A model generated the notes under the pieces. It was not told where the DNA came from, ran no database searches, and saw nothing but the letters and a program-made list of their open reading frames with translations. 64,000 nucleotides of DNA from Yersinia massiliensis (GTDB lineage: Bacteria; Pseudomonadota; Gammaproteobacteria; Enterobacterales; Enterobacteriaceae), in contig NZ_CP028487.1 in the NCBI RefSeq assembly GCF_003048255.1, positions 744,001 through 808,000 on the forward strand. Direction: 5' to 3'. Both the position numbers and the translations under genes were made by a program. Shown in pieces: positions 7,573-17,215 of the stretch. How positions within the stretch are numbered: the stretch's first letter is position 1; each line of letters opens with the position of its first letter.

Positions 7573-7900
7573 CTTCTGAACAGAGATACTGGCATCGGTC
7601 AGGCAATCGCCACCAATGACCAACTCTCTGTTATCAGGCTTCCAATCTGCGCCAAGGTTATGGCGCTGTCTGGTGCAGTCGGCAGTGCACTAAATACCGC
7701 AGTGACCGCCGCCAAAGATGCCAGCGAAGAAAGCAATGGCCGACTGGCCGCGCTGAAAGGCGTCAAAGCCACGCTCGGTGGCGTGCAAGCCACCAGGTGA
7801 CCCTTCAGGGCAGCAGCCTCATGGCGGGTCATAACTTGAATATCGCCGCCAATCGAGACGTGATTAGGCAATCTTTGAACCAGCTATTGAGCGATAAAGT
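7570..7900 (+). pseudogene. Remnant of CdiA/FHA filament region
   Basis: Bases 7570-7800 read in one frame as an FHA-type segment (AKVMALSGAVGSALNTAV, LAALKGVKATLGGVQA) and stop at TGA 7798-7800. A different frame then continues with VTLQGSSLMAGHNLNIAANR, typical of hemagglutinin repeats. It is a frameshifted fragment of a filament gene with no start or end, left from duplication and deletion of cdiA. From 7900 to 8080 I see only non-coding AT-richer DNA. Confidence 0.7.
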
Positions 7901-8081
7901 CATTAAATCACCTAGATGGGATATGGCTGATTGACGAAAGAGGCAATCAGATTATCGGTAGAGAAATAGCGATCAGAGTATTCGGCAGCGCTGCGCAACT
8001 CAAATGTTAGCGGTAATTTCATTTTCTAACGAAAAGTATTGCCATCCATAGCAATGTGTTCGCGTGGAGTAGTAATTAATA

Positions 8082-8957
8082 TTATTGTTTGATCATATTG
8101 AATGTAAGCGGTATTTCTCTATGAGGAAGGAAAGAATCATATTGAAATGAAATATGCCCATCTTCTACTGGTTTTCTCGTCAACATAATCAACATATCTC
8201 GAGTAGCCTCCTTTGTCTTATCTTGGGCAAAAATTGGAGTAAGGCTATGCTTTCTCTCATGGTCAACAAATAGCAATGTATCAAGAAATTTCTTGTGTTG
8301 AATTTCTTTTAGAACATAACTTCGATCTATTTCATTATGATTCAACCCATTCTTTTGTTTCATATCATGAACAAAAGTTTTAGCGCTATTCGAACTCATA
8401 TTCTTACTACCAAGGAATATTGTCATTGTATGATCAGCTCCATCACTGTGAACACCTTCCAGACTTGGCTCTCCTAATAGGATTGGCGTAGTGACAGTCC
8501 TCAAATTGAAAACAGTACATAGGGATTGATGGCTGTCTTGGTTTAGTTTGGGTCGTGGTGCAACGGTTACATCGCTTACAAGATAAGCTTTGATCATCAT
8601 AAGCGCTTGAAATACTGTATTGAGTTGTAAATCATCGCCAATACCGCGAAAACAGCGAGTTTTCCCTGAGTCATGGCGAACAAAATCCTCTTCAGCGGAG
8701 AGCACAAAGGGCTGAAATTCGATTCGCTCTATCGTGGAATTTTTAAAGTTGAAACAGAACCTACCCGTTTTGGTTTTTCTAAACGGTAAGGTGGGATCAC
8801 TGATCAAATGATTACTGATACTTTCCAATTTAGTAAAGTCAGCGGGGTCTACCTTTAGCGATAATATGATTTTTCTTATTATGTGACCAGGGATGAAAAT
8901 AGATCTATTTTTTTGATATTCTTCTTTGATATTATTAAGTAGAGATAAATTTTCCAT
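8082..8957 (-). CDS. 2OG-Fe(II) dioxygenase family protein (PF10014-like)
   Basis: This 291-residue protein carries the non-haem iron motif EGVHSDG (His170, Asp172) and a distal His in LLFVDHERKHSLTPI (His237). This layout belongs to the 2OG-Fe_Oxy_2 family, whose characterised members hydroxylate free amino acids such as isoleucine. No signal peptide or membrane segment is seen, so it acts in the cytoplasm. It stands alone, facing the CDI array, with AT-rich DNA on both sides and no partner gene; the substrate cannot be told. The start ATG at 8957 opens MENLSLLNNIKEEYQKN. Likely acquired DNA, given its isolation between decayed segments. Confidence 0.8.
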   Translation of the reverse strand: MENLSLLNNIKEEYQKNRSIFIPGHIIRKIILSLKVDPADFTKLESISNHLISDPTLPFRKTKTGRFCFNFKNSTIERIEFQPFVLSAEEDFVRHDSGKTRCFRGIGDDLQLNTVFQALMMIKAYLVSDVTVAPRPKLNQDSHQSLCTVFNLRTVTTPILLGEPSLEGVHSDGADHTMTIFLGSKNMSSNSAKTFVHDMKQKNGLNHNEIDRSYVLKEIQHKKFLDTLLFVDHERKHSLTPIFAQDKTKEATRDMLIMLTRKPVEDGHISFQYDSFLPHREIPLTFNMIKQ

Positions 8958-9476
8958 TGATTATAGCCTCTTACTATAGTTTACAGAAGTAATTAATTGT
9001 TTTTTCGAGGTGATTTTTAACTTAACTAAGATATTTATTCAAATATGATGGATTTTGCTGTTTTATCATGGCCTTAACTGTGGTTAGTTATTAATCAATT
9101 ATTAAAAGGTAGTTAATTAATTGACATAAAACAATATAAGTAATTAAAATTAAAATTTATAATTATCGTAATAATAACTTTACACTGCTGTATGATAAAT
9201 ATTATTAGTAAATCATTGCATTGTTAATTTAATTTAATGGTATTTAAATGATATTTAATTATATTTGGTATTAATTGCGACTTAATTCACGGGTATGCAT
9301 CTAAGTAAACCTCATATTATTTAGTCATTAAAACAGCACAGGCAAATCGACTGGCGATTTGCCTGCTTTATATCTGAAGGAAATGGCACCATTGATAGCC
9401 TAAGTCGATGCTTTGTTCGTAGCCCAAACAATAATATTAGCCAGCCAGTGCTCAATGCTTTGATTTTTCTAGCAAT
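8958..9476. other. AT-rich intergenic region upstream of the dioxygenase
   Basis: There is no supportable gene. The DNA from about 8990 to 9300 is strongly AT-rich and would hold the dioxygenase promoter. A terminator-like hairpin lies at 9340-9364. Bases about 9380-9476 may already belong to the degenerate gene that follows. Confidence 0.6.
9340..9364 (+). terminator. Terminator-like hairpin
   Basis: A perfect 10-base stem aggcaaatcg / cgatttgcct with loop actgg is followed by gcttta. No intact + strand gene precedes it, so it may be a relic of a lost gene or act for the minus strand. Confidence 0.5.
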
Positions 9477-9916
9477 ATGTTCAAACTTTTTCTCGCTAAC
9501 GGATACAAAGTCATTTTCGTGACATCGGGTAATGGCTCCAAGCGTAATTTAAGCCAGTTCTTACCTCACTTGAGTATTAGCGAATTTGTCGAACAAAATG
9601 GGTTGAAAAAACGCTATCCAGAAGCAGAGTCTGGCACCTAGGGCGTGTCGGATGAGCTTATGTTCCGTTATATCGAAGAGCGCTTATTTGGCGTCAGCGA
9701 TATAACCCTGAACTTTTAATCACTCAACAAGGCAGTTTCACTTTAACCGGTAAAAGAGAGTTCCGCCCATAGGCAGATAACTCGGGGCTGATGCTGGGCA
9801 CCCCTCAACCTATGGATGATGAGCAGAGAAAAACACTTACCCGCTGGCAAGCATTAACACCTCTATTGTCATGGCAATTAAGCCAGCAGGTGCAGGAAAT
9901 TAAGTCACCGAAATAA
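9477..9916 (+). pseudogene. Degenerate coding remnant, family not recognised
   Basis: From ATG 9477 the frame reads MFKLFLANGYKVIFVTSGNG for 54 codons to an in-frame TAG (9639-9641), continues as GVSDELMFRYIEERL, then shifts frame to RYNPELLITQQGSFTLTGK. It meets another TAG (9770-9772) and runs on as ADNSGLMLGTPQPMDDEQ to TAA at 9914-9916. Two nonsense codons and one frameshift in otherwise protein-like sequence show a dead gene. I do not recognise the parent. Confidence 0.6.
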
Positions 9917-10025
9917 GTATGATAGCTATGGCGACAATAATGTTTATTTGAGCATTATTGTCGTCGAATATGAGATGTAGACGAGTTAAATATCTCTCAT
10001 GTCTAGCTTTGCATCCATAGCATAA

Positions 10026-10214
10026 ATGATTGAGCATATCGAATATGAAAATATTTCATCAGCGAGAGAAGCCCATTTTCTAAATGGGTTGAATATGACT
10101 TTTAATGAAAAAATTCATTCAATCCCAGAGAGGGATTTACTGCAAGGAAAAACTATGTTAAGCACCGATGAATCATATTTACATTATCAGAGTTTAATTG
10201 ATTCATTTAGATGA
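10026..10214 (+). CDS. Small ORF of unknown function (doubtful)
   Basis: This is a 62-codon frame (MIEHIEYENISSAREAHFLN) with no clear ribosome binding site and no recognised relative. It may be a chance frame or the tail of the decayed gene before it. The following 10215-10723 is AT-rich DNA without a gene and must hold the promoter of the T6SS operon. I could not pick out a convincing sigma-70 or sigma-54 promoter there. Confidence 0.2.
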   Translation: MIEHIEYENISSAREAHFLNGLNMTFNEKIHSIPERDLLQGKTMLSTDESYLHYQSLIDSFR

Positions 10215-10723
10215 TAGGTAATGCGCTTATTGGCTTCTTTACTAAAAAATATCATGGCTTCACCTCACATTTTTGGAAGAAAATATCTGTAGGACTAATC
10301 TTACAATTAATTTCACTACATCTAAATTTATCAGTTACGATGGTTTTTTAACGCGCTATGTTAAAAGGATTTTTTCTCCAGTCATGAGAAAACTCTTATT
10401 CATCAACACCATAATCATATTTTTTTTGAATATATAATTTTACATTTTGTTACATATAACCCATTGGTGTTAATTGGCTTATGTTTTTAAACTGCGGCCA
10501 CTGGGTATTTAGTCGTTATGCTTAAGTGTGAAAAATACCTGTCAGATACCGTGTTATGCCATCCTGTGAATGGGTAATGTTATCTACAAACAATCATTTT
10601 TCTTATTTCATACACCCGATCAATCGGCGTGCGATGGATATTGCTTTGAATAATGTAGATCATTTTTACGCAACTTCTCAGGCATGGATTTCCTAAATTA
10701 TCTTCCCCTAACAAGGAAAGTCG

Positions 10724-11224
10724 ATGTCCTCTTCAAGCTTTCAAAACGAAATACCCAAAGCTCGCATTAATATTAAATTAGATCTGCATACCGGTGGGGC
10801 TCAGAAGAAAATGGAGCTTCCGCTGAAATTGTTAGTGATGGGTGATTACAGTAACGGTCAGGAGCAACGTCCGTTGTCTGAACGTGAAAAACTCAATATC
10901 AACAAAAATAATTTCAACAGTGTATTGGCTGAATTTCAACCTAGTTTGAAGCTGTCAGTGCCTGATACGTTGGCAGGAGATAACACCGATACTGCGGTCG
11001 CCCTCACCTTCAATGACATGAAAGACTTTGAACCTGAAAGCGTGGCTCGCCAGATCCCGCAACTGCGTGCTTTGCTGGCGATGCGCAATCTGCTGCGTGA
11101 CCTCAAATCCAATCTGCTGGATAACGCCACTTTCCGTCGTGAACTGGAAAATATCCTTAAAGACGAAGCGCTTAGCGATGAACTACGTGCTGAGCTGGCG
11201 GCGTTGGCCCCAAAAGACTGTTAA
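10724..11224 (+). CDS. tssB: T6SS sheath small subunit TssB (VipA)
   Basis: This 166-residue protein is the small subunit of the contractile sheath and assembles with TssC around the Hcp tube in the cytoplasm. Family marks seen: KARINIKLDLHTGG near the N-terminus, PLKLLVMGDYS, and a helical C-terminus with RNLLRDLKSNL. The length is normal. An aaggaa ribosome site lies upstream. It is the first gene of the T6SS cluster and is followed 42 bases later by tssC. Confidence 0.96.
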   Translation: MSSSSFQNEIPKARINIKLDLHTGGAQKKMELPLKLLVMGDYSNGQEQRPLSEREKLNINKNNFNSVLAEFQPSLKLSVPDTLAGDNTDTAVALTFNDMKDFEPESVARQIPQLRALLAMRNLLRDLKSNLLDNATFRRELENILKDEALSDELRAELAALAPKDC

Positions 11225-11266
11225 TCGCCAGATTGGCTGCTTGTCATTAGAAAGAAGAAAAGGAAT

Positions 11267-12820
11267 ATGCTGATGTCTGTACAGGAAAATACTGCGCAGG
11301 GTAGTGCGACGACCGTTTTAGAGAAGAACAACCCAGCCGCCCAAGGCGTTTATGCCTCTTTATTTGAAAAAATCAATCTCAGTCCGGTCTCCTCATTAGC
11401 GGGACTTGATGCTTTCCAGAACAATGATGCACTGGCAGAAGCGACCACGGATGAACGTGTGACGGCCGCCGTCAGTGTCTTTTTAGACTTGCTGAAGCAA
11501 TCGTCGAAAAAAGTAGAAAAACTGGATAAAACCCTGCTTGATGGTCACATTGCGGCACTGGATGACCAAATCAGTCGTCAGTTGGATGCGGTCATGCATC
11601 ATCCTGATTTCCAACGTGTGGAGTCGACGTGGCGTGGCGTGAAATCCCTGATCGATCAAACCGATTTCCGTCAAAACGTACGTATTGAGCTACTGGATAT
11701 CAGTAAAGATCATTTGGTTCAGGACTTCGAAGATGCCCCTGAAATCGTGCAAAGTGGTCTCTACACTCAGACTTATATTCAGGAATATGACACGCCAGGT
11801 GGCGAGCCGATTGCTGCTGCGATTTCTAACTACGAGTTCAATCGTGGCCCGCAAGATATCGCTTTGTTGCGCAATATCGCCAAAGTGGCAGCTGCTGCTC
11901 ATATGCCATTTATCGGTTCGGTTGGCCCTGAGTTCTTTGGTAAAGAGAACATGGAAGAAGTGGCCGCTATTAAAGATATTGGTAACTACTTTGACCGTGC
12001 CGAATACATCAAGTGGAAAGCTTTCCGCGACTCAGATGATTCACGTTATATCGGCCTGACCATGCCGCGTGTGTTAGGGCGCTTGCCTTACGGGCCAGAT
12101 ACGGTACCGGTGCGCAGCTTTAACTACGTTGAGCAGGTGAAAGGGCCGGACCATGACCGTTATCTGTGGACCAATGCCTCATTTGCCTTTGCGGCCAATA
12201 TGGTGAAAAGCTTCATTAAAAACGGTTGGTGTGTACAGATTCGTGGTCCTCAGGCGGGTGGCGCGGTGACTAACTTGCCTATCCACTTGTACGATTTAGG
12301 TACCGGTAATCAGGTCAAAATCCCTTCAGAAGTGATGATCCCAGAAACACGCGAGTTCGAATTCGCTAATTTGGGCTTTATCCCGCTGTCTTACTATAAA
12401 AACCGTGATTACTCCTGCTTCTTCTCCGCTAACTCAGCTCAGAAACCGGCGCTGTATGACACTGCAGATGCTACCGCAAACAGCCGTATCAACGCCCGTT
12501 TGCCGTATATCTTCCTGCTGTCACGTATCGCGCATTATCTGAAGTTGATCCAGCGCGAAAACATCGGCACCACCAAAGACCGCCGTTTGCTGGAACTGGA
12601 ATTGAACAACTGGATCCGCACGTTGGTCACGGAAATGACTGATCCGGGCGATGATTTGCAGGCTTCCCATCCATTGCGCGATGCGAAAGTGACTGTCGAA
12701 GATATCGAAGACAACCCAGGCTTCTTCCGCGTCAAGCTTTATGCCGTGCCGCACTTCCAGGTTGAAGGTATGGATGTGAATCTGTCATTGGTCTCGCAGA
12801 TGCCGAAGGCTAAGGCATAA
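11267..12820 (+). CDS. tssC: T6SS sheath large subunit TssC (VipB)
   Basis: This 517-residue protein is the large sheath subunit, partner of TssB and substrate of ClpV after contraction. It shows typical stretches: VESTWRGVKSLIDQTDF, YNYEFNR-type core with ISNYEFNRGPQDIALL, and VRIRGPQ-like IRGPQAGGAVTNLP. Either ATG 11267 or ATG 11273 could be the start; the aagga at 11258 suits 11273 slightly better. The length is that of the family. Confidence 0.96.
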   Translation: MLMSVQENTAQGSATTVLEKNNPAAQGVYASLFEKINLSPVSSLAGLDAFQNNDALAEATTDERVTAAVSVFLDLLKQSSKKVEKLDKTLLDGHIAALDDQISRQLDAVMHHPDFQRVESTWRGVKSLIDQTDFRQNVRIELLDISKDHLVQDFEDAPEIVQSGLYTQTYIQEYDTPGGEPIAAAISNYEFNRGPQDIALLRNIAKVAAAAHMPFIGSVGPEFFGKENMEEVAAIKDIGNYFDRAEYIKWKAFRDSDDSRYIGLTMPRVLGRLPYGPDTVPVRSFNYVEQVKGPDHDRYLWTNASFAFAANMVKSFIKNGWCVQIRGPQAGGAVTNLPIHLYDLGTGNQVKIPSEVMIPETREFEFANLGFIPLSYYKNRDYSCFFSANSAQKPALYDTADATANSRINARLPYIFLLSRIAHYLKLIQRENIGTTKDRRLLELELNNWIRTLVTEMTDPGDDLQASHPLRDAKVTVEDIEDNPGFFRVKLYAVPHFQVEGMDVNLSLVSQMPKAKA

Positions 12821-12831
12821 ACGCAGATACG

Positions 12832-14169
12832 ATGAAAATTTATCGTCCGTTATGGAACGACGGGGCCTTTTTGGCCCCGCAACAATTCCAGCAACAGTCC
12901 CGCTGGGATGCCTATGTAGCCGACTGTGTGGCGCATATGACACTGGCCGCCCCATGGGGTGTTATCGATGCAGCATTTGACAGTGGATCGTTGGCCCTTT
13001 CCCGCCTGAATGCGCTGCGACTGGTTGTTCGCTTTCCTGATGGCACGCTGATTGATTCTGAACGGGCGGATAACCTGCCACCCGCTTGCGATTTGTCTAC
13101 GGTTTCAGATCGTGACGTTGTAGACGTGGTGCTGGCATTGCCGCTGCTTTCTGCCAACGGGGGTAATCTGGATGATGGCCATGACAGCGCGCGTCCACGC
13201 CGCTGGCTGCAGGAGTGGGTCACCGTACAGGAACTGGCTGGTCATGAACGTACTGAGTTGGCGATCATGCGCCATGCCGTCACGCTGCGTTTTGCTCATC
13301 AGGAAAACAGTGCCTATCTGACGTGCCCTGTCGTGCGGTTGATACGTAATACGCAAGGGCAGTGGATGGAGGATGAACATTTTATTCCACCGATGCTGTC
13401 GTTGGCGGCAAGTCAGGCTGTGTTGACTGAACTGGGTGATTTAATCCATCGCTTACAGGCTCGTCGACGTCGTCTGATGGCTATGCGACGTGAAAGTAAC
13501 GAGAGGATGGCAGATTTTGCGGTAGCCGACGTGTCACTGTTCTGGTTACTAAATGCCTTAAACAGTGCCGAGCCGGTACTGATGGAACTGTATCAGACGC
13601 CTTCCCGCCATCCCGAATTGTTCTATCGTGAACTTGTCCGCCTAGCCGGTAGCCTATTGACGTTTTCTCTTGAGCATAAAGCTGAGGATATCCCGCTTTA
13701 TCAGCATGATGCGCCAGAGCGAGTTTTTCCGCCATTATTTACTTTACTTGATACCCTGCTCGAAGCCAGTCTGCCGTCACGTATGGTGGTGATTGAACTG
13801 ACCCACGAGGGGCAATTCTGGACAGGTTCATTGCATGATGCTCGCCTGCGTGAAGGGGCCGATTTCTATCTTTCCGTTCGTTCGTCTATCCCTAATCATC
13901 TATTGCAAACTCAATTCCCGCTGCTTTGTAAAGCAGGCAGTGCAGAAGATGTGTCAGATGTCGTTAACGTGGCACTCAACGGTGTGGAGATGAAACCATT
14001 GTCCCATGTTCCGGCTGCTATCCCACTGCGTCTGGAGAATCAGTACTTTGCGCTTGACCTCAAAGGCGCAGCCGCGCAGGCCATGCTGGATGCTGGTAAC
14101 TGCGCTTTCTACACTCCAGGTTCGCTGGGTGATATCAAACTCGAACTGTTTGCGGTACTGCGCTCATGA
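12832..14169 (+). CDS. tssK: T6SS baseplate protein TssK
   Basis: This 445-residue baseplate connector links the TssFG wedges to the membrane complex. The start MKIYRPLWNDGAFLAPQQFQ is characteristic of this family. The middle and C-terminus carry the shoulder and head regions. It starts 11 bases after tssC and overlaps tssL by 4 bases (ATGA), indicating coupled translation. Confidence 0.95.
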   Translation: MKIYRPLWNDGAFLAPQQFQQQSRWDAYVADCVAHMTLAAPWGVIDAAFDSGSLALSRLNALRLVVRFPDGTLIDSERADNLPPACDLSTVSDRDVVDVVLALPLLSANGGNLDDGHDSARPRRWLQEWVTVQELAGHERTELAIMRHAVTLRFAHQENSAYLTCPVVRLIRNTQGQWMEDEHFIPPMLSLAASQAVLTELGDLIHRLQARRRRLMAMRRESNERMADFAVADVSLFWLLNALNSAEPVLMELYQTPSRHPELFYRELVRLAGSLLTFSLEHKAEDIPLYQHDAPERVFPPLFTLLDTLLEASLPSRMVVIELTHEGQFWTGSLHDARLREGADFYLSVRSSIPNHLLQTQFPLLCKAGSAEDVSDVVNVALNGVEMKPLSHVPAAIPLRLENQYFALDLKGAAAQAMLDAGNCAFYTPGSLGDIKLELFAVLRS

Positions 14170-14819
14170 GCAAAATAAATACGTCTGTCGTTGATTCGGT
14201 CTTTTATCCCTGTTGGCTGATGGTCAGCCAACTGCGTAATGGCCAGGAAGTTGAAGACGGGGAAGCCTTGTACCGTCGTGCCTGTGAGTGGATTGATGGC
14301 GCTCGCGAGGCGCTGTCGCGGGCGGGTTTTAGCGAAATCAGCTGTGACCATATGCTGTACACCCAGTGTGCGTTACTGGATGAAAGTGTACTGAATCGCC
14401 AGAAGCAGGACAGCGGCTATATCAAATGGCTAAAAGATCCGCTTCAGGCCCGCTACTTCAATACCCTGAATGCGGGTGAAGAGTTGTGGGAGCGGATCCG
14501 TACGGTATTGCAAGAGCCTGCACCGGATACGGCTGTATTGACCTGTTTTTACCGCGCGTTGACCTTGGGGTTTGTCGGCCGCTACCGTGAGCAGGGGGAC
14601 GAACGCAGAGAAGATGTGGTGCGTAAGCTAAGTTTACTGGTGCCTCCATTTGCTTCTTCGCAGGAAACACCGGTGGTCTCGCGCTCATTGCGTTTGCGTT
14701 CTGGGCGTAAAACCTATTGGTTCTCGTGGGTCGCGGGCGTCGTCATCTTGGTTGTTTTGTGGTTCACGTTGTCCACTCGGCTTACGCATATGGTGTCTCA
14801 ATTGACAGGGATGCATTAG
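14166..14819 (+). CDS. tssL: T6SS inner-membrane protein TssL (DotU/IcmH)
   Basis: This 217-residue protein has the cytoplasmic hook domain of TssL (PCWLMVSQLRNGQEV, HMLYTQCALLDESVL, LTLGFVGRYRE) and a single C-terminal membrane segment (about residues 193-212). It forms the membrane complex with TssM and TssJ. There is no peptidoglycan-binding domain; that function probably sits in the OmpA-domain protein encoded next. Confidence 0.94.
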   Translation: MSKINTSVVDSVFYPCWLMVSQLRNGQEVEDGEALYRRACEWIDGAREALSRAGFSEISCDHMLYTQCALLDESVLNRQKQDSGYIKWLKDPLQARYFNTLNAGEELWERIRTVLQEPAPDTAVLTCFYRALTLGFVGRYREQGDERREDVVRKLSLLVPPFASSQETPVVSRSLRLRSGRKTYWFSWVAGVVILVVLWFTLSTRLTHMVSQLTGMH

Positions 14820-14822
14820 CGG

Positions 14823-16535
14823 ATGCGTGGATTGACGCAGTTACTCCTGTTGCTGTTGGGGGCATGCTTGGCATTGTGGCTTATCCTGGGTTTCTGGCCA
14901 TTGGGAACGAGCAGCCGTGTTGCATTGAGCATGCTGGTTGTCATCCTCTGCGGGGGGGGCGGTTATTTTCAATGGCGCAAATATAACCGCTATAAAGTAG
15001 CCCACGAGTTCATTGCCGACTCAATATTACCCCCTGAAGATTTTCAGGGTGCGGTGGTCCTGGTTTGCGGTGACAGCGATGCTCTGTTTTCCGCATCTGC
15101 ATCTTTTCGCGAAACCCGTCTAGGTTGGTATCTCGCGGTGAAGATGCCAGAACAATTACCGATCCTCGCGCAACATTTGGCCGTTGAACGTCCGGCGCTG
15201 ATTGCTCAGATATCGGTGTTACTGGCTATTGTGCCGGAGCAGCATCAGGTTCGCGATGATTTTTCACAATCTGTGCTGGCTTGGCAACGGGCCATCGTGC
15301 AGTGCAAAAGATGGCTTGCTGGCATACCACCGGTCTGGGTCAGTCTCTGGCTTTCTCCCCCTACGCTCCCATCAGCGCAGACTGAACGTTGGTATACGGT
15401 CACGCCAGGGCAGAAAGGCATTCAAGTTCAGGAAGTAGGGGCTGGCGTCATGCCACTGGTTGAATGGAGTCAACATCAAGACCGGAACGTTCAGGAAAAG
15501 TTGAGCTCGGTATTCTGGATGGAGAGTCTTTTATCTTGGCTTGATGAACATGTTCTTAGCGTCCTGACAAAGCGGCATGGTGATGTCCCAGCACTTTCTC
15601 CGTGTGCATGGGGCTACTGCTTTACCCCAGTGATGGCGAACCAGGGCAATCTGTGGCAGTCACATATTCACGGGATAACCACACTGACCCCAGTGGCTAT
15701 CCCTGTGCAAGATAGTCTGCCGTTGCCAGAAGTGCTGCTGCCCTACCTGCCGCGCCGTCGTGGTGTCTCCCGCCTGATGCAGAGTTGGCAGATGGCCGGC
15801 GTGCTGTGCGGTGTGTTTTTACTGTTTGCCCTGTTGGCCTCATACATTAATAACCAACGTTTGGTCCAAAGCGTTAGCGATCATCTCTCGTTGTATAACC
15901 GGCTTACCGGCACGCCTCCAGCCCCTAAGACTCTGGCTCAGCAGCAACTACGTGCAGATGCACACATGCTTGATGGCTGGTTACGTAGCGGTGCGCCCAT
16001 GCGTTTGTCACTCGGGTTGTATCAAGGGCTGCGGCTTAGGGCACCGATTGAAATCGCTATCAATAGCTGGGCGTCTCCCCCTCCACCGCCACCTGTGATT
16101 AATCAAATTGTTCAGGGGCCGACAAACCTCCGTCTGGACAGTCTGTCTCTCTTTGACGTGGGGCAATCAGAACTTAAATCTGGCTCTACCAAAGTGCTTA
16201 TAAATGCGCTGGTTGGGATTAAGGCGAAACCGAGCTGGCTGATCGTGGTAGCGGGTCACACCGATATTACGGGTGATAGTCAAGCCAATCAGATTTTGTC
16301 ACTTAAGCGGGCGGAGTCAGTGCGTAATTGGATGCGTGACACTGGGGATATTCCGGAAAGCTGCTTTGCCGTACAGGGTTATGGTCAGAGTCGTCCTTTA
16401 AAATCTAACGATACGTCGGAAGGCCGCGCAGCCAACCGTCGGGTCGAAATTAGTTTGGTGCCGCAGGCTGATGCTTGTCAGGTGCCAGAAACAGTAAACC
16501 GGTCGCAGGAACAAGCGACCTCATTCAGTAAGTAA
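14823..16535 (+). CDS. T6SS-associated membrane protein with C-terminal OmpA peptidoglycan-binding domain
   Basis: This 570-residue protein has two N-terminal membrane segments (about residues 5-45), a cytoplasmic part, a third membrane segment (about 323-340: VLCGVFLLFALLASYI) and a periplasmic C-terminal OmpA domain (about 430-550; LVVAGHTDITGDSQANQ-type region, AESVRNWMRD, GYGQSRPL, AANRRVEIS). It starts 3 bases after tssL. It probably anchors the membrane complex to peptidoglycan, the job done elsewhere by a TssL extension or TagL. A short Pro-rich stretch (PPPPPP) precedes the OmpA domain. Confidence 0.85.
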   Translation: MRGLTQLLLLLLGACLALWLILGFWPLGTSSRVALSMLVVILCGGGGYFQWRKYNRYKVAHEFIADSILPPEDFQGAVVLVCGDSDALFSASASFRETRLGWYLAVKMPEQLPILAQHLAVERPALIAQISVLLAIVPEQHQVRDDFSQSVLAWQRAIVQCKRWLAGIPPVWVSLWLSPPTLPSAQTERWYTVTPGQKGIQVQEVGAGVMPLVEWSQHQDRNVQEKLSSVFWMESLLSWLDEHVLSVLTKRHGDVPALSPCAWGYCFTPVMANQGNLWQSHIHGITTLTPVAIPVQDSLPLPEVLLPYLPRRRGVSRLMQSWQMAGVLCGVFLLFALLASYINNQRLVQSVSDHLSLYNRLTGTPPAPKTLAQQQLRADAHMLDGWLRSGAPMRLSLGLYQGLRLRAPIEIAINSWASPPPPPPVINQIVQGPTNLRLDSLSLFDVGQSELKSGSTKVLINALVGIKAKPSWLIVVAGHTDITGDSQANQILSLKRAESVRNWMRDTGDIPESCFAVQGYGQSRPLKSNDTSEGRAANRRVEISLVPQADACQVPETVNRSQEQATSFSK

Positions 16536-16536
16536 T

Positions 16537-16542
16537 AAGGAG
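16537..16542 (+). promoter_or_regulatory. Strong ribosome binding site of hcp
   Basis: A perfect aaggag lies 6 bases before the hcp ATG. It is stronger than the other sites in the cluster, fitting the need for large amounts of Hcp. Confidence 0.7.
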
Positions 16543-16548
16543 TTTTAC

Positions 16549-17040
16549 ATGGCAATTCCAGTCTATCTGTGGCTGAAAGACGACGGCGGTGCGGACATCA
16601 AGGGTTCTGTTGATGTGCAAAGCCGTGAAGGCAGCATTGAGATCGTGGCTCAGGATCATAACCTGTACATCCCAACCGATAACAATACTGGCAAGCTGAC
16701 AGGCACCCGTATCCATACCCCGTTCATTTTCACCAAAGAAATCGATGCGTCTACCCCTTATCTGTACAAGGCAGTGACTACCGGTCAAACACTGAAAACC
16801 GCCGAGTTCAAATGGTACCGCATTGATGACGCTGGCCAGGAAGTTGAGTATTTCAACACCAAACTGGAAAACGTCAAAGTGGTTAAAGTCGCGCCGAAAA
16901 TGCACGACATCAAAGATCCGGCGAAAGAGAAGCACAACCACCTGGAACTGGTGGAACTGCGCTACGAAAAAGTCACCTGGACCTTTAAAGACGGCAATAT
17001 CATTCATTCCGATTCTTGGAACGAACGTACTACCGCATAG
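16549..17040 (+). CDS. hcp: T6SS tube protein Hcp (TssD)
   Basis: This 163-residue protein polymerises as hexameric rings into the inner tube and is secreted. It begins MAIPVYLWLKDDGGADIKGS and contains SREGSIEIVAQDHNLYIP and KVTWTFKDGNIIHSDSW, all typical of the Hcp1 family. The length is normal, with no C-terminal extension, so it is not a fused effector. A terminator follows directly. Confidence 0.97.
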   Translation: MAIPVYLWLKDDGGADIKGSVDVQSREGSIEIVAQDHNLYIPTDNNTGKLTGTRIHTPFIFTKEIDASTPYLYKAVTTGQTLKTAEFKWYRIDDAGQEVEYFNTKLENVKVVKVAPKMHDIKDPAKEKHNHLELVELRYEKVTWTFKDGNIIHSDSWNERTTA

Positions 17041-17048
17041 TTACCCGA

Positions 17049-17070
17049 AGCAGACGGTTTTCCGTCTGCT
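17049..17070 (+). terminator. Rho-independent terminator after hcp
   Basis: A 9-base stem agcagacgg / ccgtctgct with a tttt loop is followed by a run of seven T. It ends the tssB-hcp transcript or lowers read-through into clpV. Confidence 0.85.
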
Positions 17071-17215
17071 TTTTTTGTGTTTTTAGCGGAGTGTCGGTTT
17101 ATCGGTATTGCGCTAAATACACTGACAATTTATCAGATGACCTTATGGGCCTCGGTTGATGGCTATGGGCGGTAGCATGCCTGACTGGGTAAATGACACA
17201 CAAGGAAGAGAATTT

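Noticed and set aside
10215..10723. A sigma-54 promoter before tssB
   Set aside because: I looked for a GG-N10-GC element with the right context and saw none convincing.
17156..17215. Upstream extension of clpV to TTG 17156
   Set aside because: The extra 20 residues do not match the ClpV N-terminus; ATG 17216 has a good ribosome site.
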